Assembly (NCBI RefSeq): GCF_000262345.1
Contig: NZ_AJTQ01000035.1
Span: 1 to 36,590 of the forward strand
Reading direction: 5' to 3'
DNA: 36,590 nt
From: Streptomyces xiaopingdaonensis
Lineage (GTDB): Bacteria > Actinomycetota > Actinomycetes > Streptomycetales > Streptomycetaceae
Positions within the stretch are counted from its first letter, which is position 1, and every line of letters begins with the position of its first letter. The translations under genes were made by a program, and so were the position numbers. The notes beneath the pieces are model-generated. The model was not told the origin of the DNA. It worked only from the letters and a program-made list of their open reading frames with translations, and did not search any database. This document shows positions 20,230 through 28,706 of this stretch, in pieces.

Positions 20230-20245
20230 TGCCGTGCCGTCGGGT

Positions 20246-21127
20246 TCAGGAGTCGGCTGGCGCGGTGAGCGGTGCGGTGACCTCTGTCAGGAGACGGGCC
20301 GCCGCTGCCGGTTCGACGAGCCACTTGAGGTGGCTGCCCTCGAGGGTGCGGACCGTGTACGGGTTGGTCGGCGTCAGCTCGTCGCCCTCGCGGATCAGCC
20401 GGTCCTGCACGGCGAGCGGCATGCTCGCGTCGTCGGTGAGGCGTACATAGGTCTTCGGGATGCGGCCCCAGGTGTCAGCCTGCGCGCGGTCGGCGGGGCC
20501 GCCGATGTCGAGGTTCTCGTCGGGCTGGAAGGTGTTGAGGAAGGCCAGGAACTCCTCGTCGGTGCCGTCGGCGAGCATGGCGGCCTTGAGCGCCGCGAGG
20601 GCTTCCGGGTCCGCGGTGCGGAAGTTGGAGCGGAGCAGGCCGAGTTGGGCCGGATCGCCGACGACCGCGGCCGCCAGGCCGGCGGTGTCGGCCGTCGCCA
20701 TCTCGGGCTCGGCGTGGTACTCGCCGACGTCGAGGGCGGTCGGGCACCAGGCAGAGACGTAGACGAGGTGGTCGATCAGGTCGGGCCGTGCGTTGGCCGC
20801 GGCCGTCGCCGTGATGCCGCCGCGGCTGTGCGAGACGAGGACCACCGGGCCGTTCCGCTTGGCCCGCTCCAGCACGCCCGTCAGGTGCGCCGTGTTGTCG
20901 CCGAGCGTGACGCCCTCGATCGAGCCCGGTGCGGTGGCGAGGGCGTCCGCGTCCTGCGGTGCCTGGTAGGCGCGCGGGTAGGTGGCACCGAAGCCGTGGC
21001 CCGGGAGGTCGACGCCGACCGAACGGTGCCCGAGGAGGCCGAGTTCCGCCTGGAGCGGCGCGAACGAGAAGGAGTTGGCGAAGGCGCCGTGGACCAGGAC
21101 GAAAGTCGGTTGCATCTCTCTGCTCAT
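20246..21127 (-). CDS. Alpha/beta hydrolase, esterase type
   Basis: This is a soluble alpha/beta hydrolase of about 293 residues. It opens with FVLVHGAFANSFSF (oxyanion loop HGAF), has the nucleophile elbow LVSHSRGG and ends with the catalytic His in EGSHLKWLVEP. The SHSRGG elbow and overall size resemble plant methyl-esterase-like and salicylate-esterase-like hydrolases. The substrate cannot be told. There are no membrane helices or signal peptide. The start is uncertain: ATG 21127 follows GGAGA too closely, and ATG 21115 (four codons later) is the alternative. The gene stands alone with its own terminator. The LysR protein upstream is a possible regulator, but the LysR operator clearly faces the MFS gene. 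Confidence 0.85.
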   Translation of the reverse strand: MSREMQPTFVLVHGAFANSFSFAPLQAELGLLGHRSVGVDLPGHGFGATYPRAYQAPQDADALATAPGSIEGVTLGDNTAHLTGVLERAKRNGPVVLVSHSRGGITATAAANARPDLIDHLVYVSAWCPTALDVGEYHAEPEMATADTAGLAAAVVGDPAQLGLLRSNFRTADPEALAALKAAMLADGTDEEFLAFLNTFQPDENLDIGGPADRAQADTWGRIPKTYVRLTDDASMPLAVQDRLIREGDELTPTNPYTVRTLEGSHLKWLVEPAAAARLLTEVTAPLTAPADS

Positions 21128-21646
21128 TCTCCGGCCGGCGAGGCGCGGCGGGTGCGCGCCGTCTTCCGTGCCTGCGCCGAGTGGTCGATCGCCGGGGCGA
21201 CGGGCGCTCACGGACGGCTGCCCGTGCGCACCGGGTGGTCACACTAGCCACGGGAGGACAGCCGCACTACTGGTGCGAGTCGTTCCACTTGTGCGCGTCC
21301 TTCCTTCGGACGCAGCAAAACGCGGCCGGGGGCGGGTAGTTGACGAGGGCCCCGCACTGCGACACGTCGCCGTCCCGCACGGAGCGGCCCACGGCGCGAC
21401 CTGCTCCGCCGGGACACGGCCCCCGGGAGGGCGCGTGGGCGGCGGAGTCGACTCCGCCGCACGCCGTGCGGTGCGGGCTCAACGCCCGGCGCGCTCTCCG
21501 CAGTTCGCCCTCAACCTTTCACCGACACTTCCGGTTCCCGGTGGCCGGGGCGTAGCTGCTGGTGCGAGGGCGCACGCGGTAGCCGGTGTCGACGACGCGG
21601 CCCGCGAAACCGGCGGTGCAGCACGGGGCCGCACCGCCGGTCGACC
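21128..21646. other. Gap of about 520 bases with a 22-bp palindrome and a tiny minus-strand frame
   Basis: GCGGCGGAGTC and its exact complement abut at 21439-21460. Just downstream on the minus strand a 41-codon GTG frame (21392 to 21267) has strong G/C third positions and a cysteine-containing end (PPPAAFCCVRRKDAHKWNDS). There is a 6-bp hairpin at 21295-21313 inside it. I see no firm ribosome site, so it is described in the findings and not called as a gene. Confidence 0.35.
21439..21460. repeat. Perfect 22-bp palindrome
   Basis: GCGGCGGAGTC (21439-21449) is followed at once by its exact complement (21450-21460). With no spacer it is more likely an operator or cruciform-type site than a terminator. 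Confidence 0.45.
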
Positions 21647-22636
21647 TCAGTGCCCGCTGTCGAGTTCGGCCATGAGCGGCGCCGGGTACCGGTCCCCGCG
21701 AGCGGCACCGCGGGGTACGAGAGCCTCGATCCGAACGCATTCGTCCCCGGTGAGCGAGAGGCGCGCGCTGTCGACGAGCGTCTCCACCTGTCCCGGCCGC
21801 CGTGCGCCGACCACCGGCACCACGTCGTCGCCCTGCGCGGCGACCCAGGCGACGGCGAGTTGGGCGACGGTGGCGTCCTTCTCGGCCGCGAGTTTCTCCA
21901 ACCGGGCGACGAGTGCGCGGTTGTGGTCGAGATTGGCGGTCTCGAAGCGGGGGAAGGCCGCGCGTTTCGCCGTGGCCGTCCGTGCGCCTCCGATCAGGCC
22001 TTTCGACAGCACCCCGTAGGCGGTGACGCCGACGCCCAGTTCGCGGCACGTGGGCAGGACGCGCTCCTCGACATCGCGGCTCAGCAGCGAGTACTCGATC
22101 TGCACGTCGGAGAGGGGCGCGACGGCTGCGGCGCGGCGGATCGTGTCCGCGCCCACTTCGCTCAGGCCGATGTGGCGCACGTAGCCCTTCTCGACCAACT
22201 CGGCGAGCGCACCGACGGTTTCCTCGATCGGCACGGCCGGGTCGAGGCGGGCGGGGCGGTAGATGTCGACGTGGTCGACGCCGAGCCGCTGCAAGGTGTA
22301 ACCGAGGAAGTTGCGGACGGCTTCGGGCCGGGCGTCGTTTCCACCGTGCTCGCCGCCCGGGCCGCGCAGGGCGCCGAACTTGACCGAGAGCACGACGTCC
22401 TCCCGGGCGCGGCCGTTCAACGCCCTGCGGATCAGCCACTCGTTGTGCCCCGAGCCGTAGAAGTCCCCGGTGTCGAGGAGGGTGCCGCCGGCGTCTAGGT
22501 AGGCGTGGACGGTGCGCACGCCCTGCTCGTCGTCGGTGGGGCCGTACCCGCCGGAGAGGCCGAGGCATCCCAGCGCCGGCGAGGTGACGGTGGGACCTGT
22601 GCCGCCCAGGCGGCGGAGGTTGAGTTCGGATGTCAT
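21647..22636 (-). CDS. Aldo/keto reductase
   Basis: This 329-residue (alpha/beta)8-barrel NADPH-dependent reductase shows Asp55 and Tyr60 in GTLLDTGDFYGSG and Lys86 in VVLSVKFGAL. The fourth catalytic residue, usually His in a QHRVDP-type motif, reads Ala129 in DIYRPARLDP. The C-terminal coenzyme-binding segment VVPVVGARRPGQVETLVDSA is typical. I believe the His change is shared by a subgroup of bacterial reductases, so it may reflect a different substrate class and not loss of function. ATG 22636 is weakly preceded by GGTGA. The gene is divergent from an MmyB-type regulator with a palindrome between them, so it is the likely target. Confidence 0.92.
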   Translation of the reverse strand: MTSELNLRRLGGTGPTVTSPALGCLGLSGGYGPTDDEQGVRTVHAYLDAGGTLLDTGDFYGSGHNEWLIRRALNGRAREDVVLSVKFGALRGPGGEHGGNDARPEAVRNFLGYTLQRLGVDHVDIYRPARLDPAVPIEETVGALAELVEKGYVRHIGLSEVGADTIRRAAAVAPLSDVQIEYSLLSRDVEERVLPTCRELGVGVTAYGVLSKGLIGGARTATAKRAAFPRFETANLDHNRALVARLEKLAAEKDATVAQLAVAWVAAQGDDVVPVVGARRPGQVETLVDSARLSLTGDECVRIEALVPRGAARGDRYPAPLMAELDSGH

Positions 22637-22660
22637 GCCGTCACCGTGCGCCGCTGCCTG

Positions 22661-22704
22661 CCTGGGCACCAGGGAAGGCTCATCCAGGGACGGGCCGTCC
22701 CTGG
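22661..22704. promoter_or_regulatory. Operator region between the aldo/keto reductase and its divergent regulator
   Basis: CCAGGGACGG-G-CCGTCCCTGG (22684-22704) is a perfect 10-bp inverted repeat with a one-base centre. A weaker related dyad, CCTGG-GCA-CCAGG, lies at 22661-22673, so CCAGGGA occurs as repeated half-sites. The site sits between the two divergent starts (22636 and 22738) and probably binds the regulator. Confidence 0.7.
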
Positions 22705-22737
22705 CGGACCCGCCCGGCTCGGCGGAGAGTGGACGCC

Positions 22738-23583
22738 ATGACCGACCGTGCCGGACTCGCCGACTTCCTCCGCCGCCGCCGAGCGCTCCTGCGCCCCGCC
22801 GATGTCGGCCTGCCCGAGGGGATGCGGCGCCGCGCAACAGGACTGCGCCGGGAGGAGGTTGCGCAACTCGCGGGCATCTCCTGCGACTACTACGCCCGGA
22901 TCGAGCAGTGCCGCGGGCCGCACCCGTCCCGGTCGGTCGTCTCGGCGCTGGCCCTCGCCCTCCGCTGCGACCTCGACGAGCGGGACCACATGTTCCACCT
23001 CGCCGGCCTGGCCCCACCGTCGCGGCGCGCGGGCAGGCACGTGCGCCCGGGCCTCGTCAGCCTGGTCGCTCACCTCACGGACGTACCGGTGTTCGTCTGC
23101 ACGGACCTCGACGAGGTGCTCTGGCAGAACGGGCTCGCCGACAGCGTGCTGGGCACGATGCCGGCGCACTCCGGCCGCTCGCGCAACTTCTGCTGGCGCT
23201 GGTTCACCGACCCCGCGATGCGCCGTAGAAGCCCCGAGGAGGAGTGGCACCGTCATTCGACCGCCCACGTCAACGACCTCCGCGCGACGCACGCGCGCCG
23301 GGGCACCGACTCGGACGTGGCGTCCCTCGTGCGCGATCTCACCGCGCACAGCGCGGAGTTCCGCACCCTGTGGGAGAAGCACGAGGTCGCTGTGCGCCGT
23401 TCCGACCGCAAGAGCGTGCTCCACCCCGAGGCAGGGCTGCTGCAACTCAACTGCGAGGTGCTGCTGACCCCCGAAGCCGACCTCAAGGTGGTGGCGCTCT
23501 TCCCGATCGAGGGCACGGACGCCCGGGACAAGCTCCGGCTGCTGCGCGTCATCGGCTCGGAGGAGTTCCGGCCGGCCACCTGA
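22738..23583 (+). CDS. XRE-type regulator with MmyB-like ligand-binding domain
   Basis: This 281-residue protein has an N-terminal HTH (about residues 8-75, with GLRREEVAQLAGISCDYYAR) and a C-terminal MmyB-like ligand-binding domain (about 105-275) with DEVLWQNGLADSVLG and FCWRWFTDPAMR. In actinobacteria such proteins usually regulate an adjacent, divergent short-chain or aldo/keto reductase; the neighbour here fits. The ligand is thought to be a lipid or small hydrophobic molecule in this family. GGAG at 22724-22727 supports ATG 22738. The operator at 22684-22704 lies 34 bases upstream, so autoregulation is likely. Confidence 0.92.
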   Translation: MTDRAGLADFLRRRRALLRPADVGLPEGMRRRATGLRREEVAQLAGISCDYYARIEQCRGPHPSRSVVSALALALRCDLDERDHMFHLAGLAPPSRRAGRHVRPGLVSLVAHLTDVPVFVCTDLDEVLWQNGLADSVLGTMPAHSGRSRNFCWRWFTDPAMRRRSPEEEWHRHSTAHVNDLRATHARRGTDSDVASLVRDLTAHSAEFRTLWEKHEVAVRRSDRKSVLHPEAGLLQLNCEVLLTPEADLKVVALFPIEGTDARDKLRLLRVIGSEEFRPAT

Positions 23584-23661
23584 CGTCGGCCCCCGGCGTG
23601 CAGCCATGCGCCTCCCTCGCCGAGCCGGGCAGTGCCCACAGACGACCGCCGGAGAACCGCC

Positions 23662-24480
23662 ATGCCCGCAGACGTACCGGCCCGCACGACAACGGAGCGC
23701 GACCGATGCCGGACCCTCATCCGCCGCTTCATGAACCGAGAGGGCCTCGACGCGCTCCTCGTCTTCGGCGAGCACGAGGACGCCGGTCCTGCGCCGGTCT
23801 CCTACGGCACCTGGTTCGCCCATGGCCGCCCGGGACGACCGTGATCTTCGCAAGGGACCGCCGGCCGGTGTGCCTGTTCCCGATGGAGCTGTCCACCATG
23901 GACCACCTCCTCGCGCAGGGGCGACGCCGTGTGGATACCTCCCCGGGGCGTCCGCGTCTCCCGGCACTCCGCAGCCGTCGTCGAGACCCTCACCGAGCTC
24001 GGACTCGCGCGCGGAACCGTCGGTGCCGCCGGCCATGAGCCGGTGTTCGTCCGCTTCGGCGGCCGGCACGCCCAGCATCAGGTGACGATCGTGCTCGGGA
24101 GGTTCCCGAGGAGCTGGAGCGCGCTGCGGGACCCGCGTGTGCGGCCTACGAGGCGGGGCTGCGGGCCCTGCGTCCCGGAGGGAGGTTCGGCGGCGTCGTC
24201 GAGGCGATGCGGGCGGGCGGTCGGGTGTTCGGCCCCGCGCTCCACGGGATGATCGCTCTCTCGGGCTTCCCCGGCGGCATCGGCCGCCTGCCCCGGACGA
24301 GGAACCACCCTCCGGTGGCCGACAAAACCACCGTGCTCGGCGGCATGGTGCTGCGCGCCGGGACGAGTCTCGCCTTCGAGCAGAACCACGGGTTCGGGCG
24401 GCGCCTTGCCTACCCCGGCGGCACGGTGATCGTCGGCGAGGAGGGGGCCGTCGAACTCACCCCGTTCACCGCGCAGTCTC
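23662..24480 (+). pseudogene. Frameshifted M24-family (Xaa-Pro peptidase/creatinase-like) pseudogene
   Basis: A good start (GGAG, then ATG 23662) leads into a frame that reads RCRTLIRRFMNREGLDALLV but stops at 23844. Homologous text continues in other frames: PGTTVIFARDRRPVCLFPME from about 23829, then WIPPRGVRVSRHSAAVVETL from about 23930, then from about 24100 ELERAAGPACAAYEAGLRAL followed by the C-terminal M24 part (GGMVLRAGTSLAFEQNHGFG, YPGGTVIVGEEGAVELTPF). At least three frame changes are needed. The first fits loss of one G in a run near 23830. The internal metal-ligand region seems shortened. The original stop was probably near 24480, where a hairpin follows. It sits next to the MmyB-type regulator; an ancestral link is possible. 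Confidence 0.75.
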
Positions 24481-24496
24481 TCCCCGAGGGGGAGAG
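24478..24496. terminator. Hairpin after the M24 pseudogene
   Basis: CTCTCCCC (24478-24485) pairs with GGGGAGAG (24489-24496) around GAG. It lies between the pseudogene and the converging permease gene. Confidence 0.5.
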
Positions 24497-24575
24497 TCCG
24501 AGGTGGGCAGGGCCGTCGGGGCAGGGCGCCGTGCGGCCGGGCGCCGACACCGCACGCACTGCCCGGAGTCGGCCC

Positions 24576-25985
24576 TCAGCTCTTCTCCGGCGGTCCCGCC
24601 TCCTCGCGCCCGGGGTCGTAGCTGCTGGTGCCCTCGTCGAGGAGGGGCTCCTGGCCCTTGAGATGGGCGGGTGCCAGGGCGCGCAGTGCGTGGTACCCCG
24701 TGATGACGACGAGCGTGCCGAGGGCGATCCCGCTGAGCTCGAAGTTGTCACTGATCTTCAGACTCACGCCGCCGACGCCGATGATGATCCCCGCGGCGAC
24801 GGGCACCAGGTTGAGCGGGTTGCGCAGGTCGACGTTGTTGGCCGTCCAGATCTGGGCGCCGAGCAAGCCGATCATGCCGTAGAGGATCACGGTGATGCCG
24901 CCGAGCACGCCGCCGGGGATCGCCGCGACGACGGCGCCGAACTTCGGGCAGAGGCCGAAGAGGAGCGCGAAGACCGCCGCCGCCCAGTAGGCGGCCGTCG
25001 AGTACACGCGGGTCGCCGCCATGACGCCGATGTTCTCGGAGTACGTGGTGTTGGCGGGGCCGCCGACCGAGGTCGAGACCATGCTGCCGACGCCGTCGGC
25101 GGCGATCGCGGTGCCCATCTTGTCGTCGAGCGGATCACCGGTCATCTCGCCGACCGCCTTGACGTGCCCGGTGTTCTCGGCGATGAGCGCGATCACCACG
25201 GGGAGCGCGACGAGGATCGCCGACCAACTGAAGGAGGGCCCGTGGAAGGACGGCAGCCCGAACCAGTCGGCGTCGCCGACGCCCGAGAGGTCGAGCCGCC
25301 AGTGGTCGACCGTTTCACCGGTGGCGTCCGGCGAGTGGATCTTGCCGAAGGCGCGGTCGAAGACCCAGGAGAGGAGGTAGCCGACGACGAGGCCGAGGAA
25401 GATCGCGATCCGCGACCAGAACCCGCGCAGGCAGACCACCGCGAACCCGGTGAGCAGCATCGTCAGCAGGGCCGTCCACTGGTCCTGCGGCCAGTACGTA
25501 CTCGCCGTCACCGGCGCGAGGTTGAAGCCGATCAGCATCACGACGGCACCGGTGACCACCGGTGGCATCGAGACGTGGACGATGCGCGCGCCGAACGCCT
25601 TCACCGCGAGGCCGACGAGGAAGAGCACCGCCCCCACGACGAGGATCGCGCCGGTGATCGTCGCCGCGTCGCCGCCCTGGGCCCGGATCACCGCGGCGAC
25701 GCCGACGAAGGAGAGGCTGCACCCGAGGTAGCTGGGGACGCGGCCGCGCGTCGCCAGCAGGAAGATCATGGTCGCGACACCGGACATCATGATCGCGAGG
25801 TTCGGGTCGAGGCCCATGAGCACGGGCGCCACGAAGCTCGCCCCGAACATGGCGACGACGTGCTGCGCCCCCAGCCCGGCGGTGCGCGGCCAGGTGAGGC
25901 GCTCGTCGGGACGGACGACCGCCCCCGGGGCCGGAACCCGTCCGTCGCCGTGCAGTTTCCAGCGCACGCCGAGTCCGCCGCTCAT
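24576..25985 (-). CDS. Uracil/xanthine permease, NCS2 (NAT) family
   Basis: This 469-residue membrane protein has about 14 helices. The NCS2 landmarks are clear: the QHVVAMFGASFVAPVL loop of TM1, VVIALIAENTGHVKAVGEM with its substrate-binding Glu in TM8, and GGPANTTYSENIGVMA in TM10, which is the nucleobase-binding signature of uracil permeases (UraA/PyrP). It imports uracil or a related pyrimidine with protons. The start ATG 25985 is preceded by CAGGAG. TAATAT on the minus strand (26036-26041) is a good -10 box. The tail ends in a charged, disordered stretch. The pyr operon is not nearby, so this is a stand-alone uptake gene. Confidence 0.93.
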   Translation of the reverse strand: MSGGLGVRWKLHGDGRVPAPGAVVRPDERLTWPRTAGLGAQHVVAMFGASFVAPVLMGLDPNLAIMMSGVATMIFLLATRGRVPSYLGCSLSFVGVAAVIRAQGGDAATITGAILVVGAVLFLVGLAVKAFGARIVHVSMPPVVTGAVVMLIGFNLAPVTASTYWPQDQWTALLTMLLTGFAVVCLRGFWSRIAIFLGLVVGYLLSWVFDRAFGKIHSPDATGETVDHWRLDLSGVGDADWFGLPSFHGPSFSWSAILVALPVVIALIAENTGHVKAVGEMTGDPLDDKMGTAIAADGVGSMVSTSVGGPANTTYSENIGVMAATRVYSTAAYWAAAVFALLFGLCPKFGAVVAAIPGGVLGGITVILYGMIGLLGAQIWTANNVDLRNPLNLVPVAAGIIIGVGGVSLKISDNFELSGIALGTLVVITGYHALRALAPAHLKGQEPLLDEGTSSYDPGREEAGPPEKS

Positions 25986-26035
25986 TCTCGCTCCTGACCG
26001 CTGTGGTTCCGTCTCGTGCCGGGGATGGCCTGGGC

Positions 26036-26041
26036 ATATTA
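26036..26041 (-). promoter_or_regulatory. -10 box of the uracil permease gene
   Basis: The minus strand reads TAATAT here in an AT-rich island, about 50 bases upstream of the permease start. I could not place a -35 box with confidence. Confidence 0.5.
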
Positions 26042-26164
26042 GTTCGGGCGCGGCAAGGGGCGAATTCCGGCCTGACCGGCACGCGTCCTGCCCGCCGATG
26101 TCTCGGCCGTGTTACCGGGGCGTCCGCGGGCAGCGCGCGTCCGGTGCGCGACCTTCGGCCCGTG

Positions 26165-27382
26165 TCAGCTCTGCTCTTCGGGCGCCGATTGGCGGGCTTC
26201 CGGTTCGGGCACGGCGCGCGCCGCCGTTCTTGCGTGCTGTCCGGCACCGAGCCTCCCCGCGCCGAGGACGAGGCCGAGCGCGAGCGTCGTCACCACGGCG
26301 AAGGAGGCGGAGAGCGACGTCGTCTCCGCGATCCAGCCGACGACGGCCGGCGCGGCGAGCCCGGCCGCGTAGGCGAGCGTCGCGACGCCCGCGATCGCCT
26401 GGCCCGGCGCCGCGCCGCCGAGGCGCCCCGCGGCCGCGAAGCAGAGCGGCACCACCACGGCGATGCCGACGCCGACGAGCGCGAACCCGGCTACCGCGAG
26501 CCCCGGCGTACGCGCCACGACGACGAGCCCGGCTCCGAGCGCCGCGAGCACCCCGCCGGTCCGCACCGTCCGCACCGCGCCGAACCGCGCGACGAGCGCG
26601 TCCCCCGCGAGCCGCGCCGCGGCCATCGTGCAGGCGAACGCCGTGTAGGCGGAGGCCGCGAGGCCGGGCGCGGCTCCGGTGACGTCGCGCAGGTAGATAC
26701 CGGACCAGTCCATCGAGGCGCCCTCGGCGAAGACCCCGCAGAGGCCGACGGCGCCGATCGCGAGGGCACCGCGGCTCGGCAGCGCGAAGTGCGGTGGCCG
26801 CTTCGCCGGTTCGCCGTGCGGACGCGCTGCGGAACCGAGCACCCAGGACGCCGCCACCAGCGCCGCGACGGCCAACACGGGGGCCGTGAGCGCCAGATGG
26901 ACGCGTGCGTCCGACTCGAAGTGCGCGGCGAGCGCGCCGACCGCGCCGCCTGCCAGCGCCCCCACGCTCCACATCCCGTGGAGGCTGGACATCACCGAAC
27001 GCCCGTACCGCTCCTCGACCTTGACGCCCTGCTCGTTCATCGCGACGTCGAGGAGGCCGAGCCCGCATCCGTAGACGAAGAGCGCGCCGCAGAGCCAGCC
27101 GAGCGAGGGCGCCAGGGCCGGCAGTGCCAACCCGGCGAAGCAGAGCAGCGCGAGCCAGCGCAGCGTCGCGCGCGGTCCGAGGCGGTGGGTGAGGCCGGCG
27201 GCGAGGGGCATGGCGGCCAGGCTGCCCGCCGTCATGAAGACGAGCGCGAACCCCAACCAGCCGGGGCTGAGGACGAGATGCTCCCTGATCCACGGAACCC
27301 GTGTGGCGAAGCTCCCGCTCGCCGCACCGTGGGTGGCGAAGACGGCGGCAACCGCCCACCGGGCCCGGGCCACCTGCTCCAT
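26165..27382 (-). CDS. MFS transporter, YbjJ/fucose-permease-like
   Basis: This 405-residue protein has 12 predicted helices. It starts MEQVARARWAVAAVFATHGA and contains LGLLDVAMNEQGVKVEERYG and SVMSSLHGMWSVGALAGG, which are characteristic of the YbjJ-like branch of the major facilitator superfamily; the substrate is unknown. AGGAG ten bases upstream supports ATG 27382; a longer frame to 27502 is Arg-rich and unlikely to be translated. It lies in tandem with the OYE gene, 150 bases downstream of the OYE stop, so read-through coexpression is possible but not shown. Confidence 0.88.
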   Translation of the reverse strand: MEQVARARWAVAAVFATHGAASGSFATRVPWIREHLVLSPGWLGFALVFMTAGSLAAMPLAAGLTHRLGPRATLRWLALLCFAGLALPALAPSLGWLCGALFVYGCGLGLLDVAMNEQGVKVEERYGRSVMSSLHGMWSVGALAGGAVGALAAHFESDARVHLALTAPVLAVAALVAASWVLGSAARPHGEPAKRPPHFALPSRGALAIGAVGLCGVFAEGASMDWSGIYLRDVTGAAPGLAASAYTAFACTMAAARLAGDALVARFGAVRTVRTGGVLAALGAGLVVVARTPGLAVAGFALVGVGIAVVVPLCFAAAGRLGGAAPGQAIAGVATLAYAAGLAAPAVVGWIAETTSLSASFAVVTTLALGLVLGAGRLGAGQHARTAARAVPEPEARQSAPEEQS

Positions 27383-27533
27383 CCGCCGGACTCCTGCTCG
27401 TCGCCGCCCGGCGGCCGTGCGCCGCCGGGTAGTGGGGCGGCCTCGGCCGCCGAGAGGAGAGCGTTCCCAACGGGACGCCGTCCGAACCGGCGTGCGGCGC
27501 ACGGCTGTCGGTCCGCTGGCAGGCTCGTCCGCC

Positions 27534-28634
27534 TCAGCCGCCGAGCACCGGGTAGTCGGTGTAGCCGACGGGCCCGCCGGTGTACATGGCGTACTTGCTC
27601 CGCACGGCGTTCACGGGGGCCCCGGCGCGCATCCGTTCGACGAGGTCGGGGTTGGCGAGGAACGGACGGCCGAGCGCGACGAGGTCGGCGCCCGCGCCGA
27701 GGAGCCGTTCCGCGGCCTCCCTGCCGCCGTCCGCCGGGATGCGGTCGGCCGGGAGGACAGGGTTCGCGATGAGGGTGCCCGGCCAGCCTTCGCGCAGGCG
27801 GGCGAAGAGCGGCTGCGCCGGATCGGCGAAAGCGGTGTGGAGATAGGCGAGGCCCTTGCCCGCGTTCGCCTCCAGCAGCGCCGGGTAGAGGAGGTCGGCG
27901 TCGGTGTCGTCGATGCCGTTGACGGCGTTGCCGGGGGAGATGCGCAGGCCGGTGCGGTCGGCGCCGATCGCCTCCGCGATCGCGTCGACCACCTCTGTGG
28001 TGAAGCGGATGCGGCCTTCGACGCTGCCGCCGTAGGCATCGGTGCGGTGATTGGTGTTGGGCGCGAGGAACTGGTGGAGGAGGTAACCGTTGGCGCTGTG
28101 CACCTCAACTCCCGCGAAACCGGCGTCGAGGGCACGGCGCGCGGTGGCGGCGAAGTCGCGGACGGTCTGCCGGATGTCGGTGTGCGTCATCTCCCGCGGG
28201 GTGACGGCCGGCTGGCGTCCGGTCGGCGTGACGACGGGTTCGGGGAGCGGGATCGGTGACGGGGCGAGCGGGGTCAGACCGCTGGTGTCGGGGTGGCCCA
28301 CGCGCCCGCCGTGCTGGATCTGGAGGAACATCGGACCGCCGCCCGCGGCGTCTACGGCCTTGGTCACCTGCCGCCAGCCGGCGGTGTGCTCGTCGGTGTG
28401 GAGCGCGGTGATGTGGGGGTAGGTGGTGCCGACCGTGCTGGGCGTCGACGCCTCGGCGATGATCAACCCGGCGGAGGCCCGCTGCGCGTAGTACTCGGCC
28501 ATAAGCGGTGTCGGGGTGCCGTCGTTCTCCGCGCGGTTGCGCGTCATCGGCGCCATGACCAGGCGGTTGGTCAATTCGTGGGCGCCGAGACGGGCGGGGG
28601 AGAGGAGTCGGGAAGGGGCTGTGTGCTCGGTCAT
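27534..28634 (-). CDS. Old yellow enzyme family ene-reductase (NemA-like)
   Basis: This 366-residue FMN-dependent TIM-barrel oxidoreductase reduces activated C=C bonds or nitro compounds with NAD(P)H. The N-terminus LTNRLVMAPMTRNRAENDG and the flavin contact QIQHGGRVGHP are typical. The substrate-binding pair His179/Asn182 and the proton donor Tyr184 are in EVHSANGYLLHQFLAPNTN. The C-terminal phosphate-binding site reads LVALGRPFLANPDLV. The start is ATG 28634. It is divergent from a MerR regulator with a MerR-style dyad between, so it is probably induced by an electrophile or redox signal, as for related NemA genes. Confidence 0.95.
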   Translation of the reverse strand: MTEHTAPSRLLSPARLGAHELTNRLVMAPMTRNRAENDGTPTPLMAEYYAQRASAGLIIAEASTPSTVGTTYPHITALHTDEHTAGWRQVTKAVDAAGGGPMFLQIQHGGRVGHPDTSGLTPLAPSPIPLPEPVVTPTGRQPAVTPREMTHTDIRQTVRDFAATARRALDAGFAGVEVHSANGYLLHQFLAPNTNHRTDAYGGSVEGRIRFTTEVVDAIAEAIGADRTGLRISPGNAVNGIDDTDADLLYPALLEANAGKGLAYLHTAFADPAQPLFARLREGWPGTLIANPVLPADRIPADGGREAAERLLGAGADLVALGRPFLANPDLVERMRAGAPVNAVRSKYAMYTGGPVGYTDYPVLGG

Positions 28635-28649
28635 GCGGTTACCGTAGAA

Positions 28650-28673
28650 CTTGACGTCGATGTCAGAATCAAG
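28650..28673. promoter_or_regulatory. MerR-type dyad in a long-spacer promoter between the OYE gene and merR
   Basis: CTTGA (28650-28654) and TCAAG (28669-28673) form a dyad, with TGAC/GTCA nested inside. On the minus strand TTGATT starts at 28673 and a weak -10-like TACGGT follows after about 20 bases, the stretched spacing that MerR proteins untwist to activate. On the plus strand TTGACG begins at 28651. So one site may control both genes. Confidence 0.6.
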
Positions 28674-28706
28674 CGCTGAACCGGCAGAAGGGATGTGATC
28701 TGCGCC

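Larger units (their letters stand above)
19920..20245. other. Gap of 326 bases with two convergent terminator hairpins
   Basis: No gene is apparent. Hairpins are GCGCCGC-TTT-GCGGCGT (20152-20168, one G-T pair) and TCGGCCGGC/GCCGGCCGA (20202-20229, ten-base loop). The second lies 17 bases after the stop of the minus-strand hydrolase. Confidence 0.55.

Noticed and set aside
20234..21247. A 337-codon plus-strand frame
   Set aside because: It is the antisense of the alpha/beta hydrolase, which has the full HGAF, SHSRGG and GSH motifs on the minus strand.
24207..25997. A 596-codon plus-strand frame across the permease gene
   Set aside because: Beyond the M24 remnant it is the antisense of the uracil permease; its translation is an acidic, low-complexity Asp/Glu/Arg/His mix.
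26003..27772. A 589-codon plus-strand frame
   Set aside because: It is the antisense of the YbjJ-like MFS gene and part of the OYE gene, with Arg/Glu-rich low-complexity translation.
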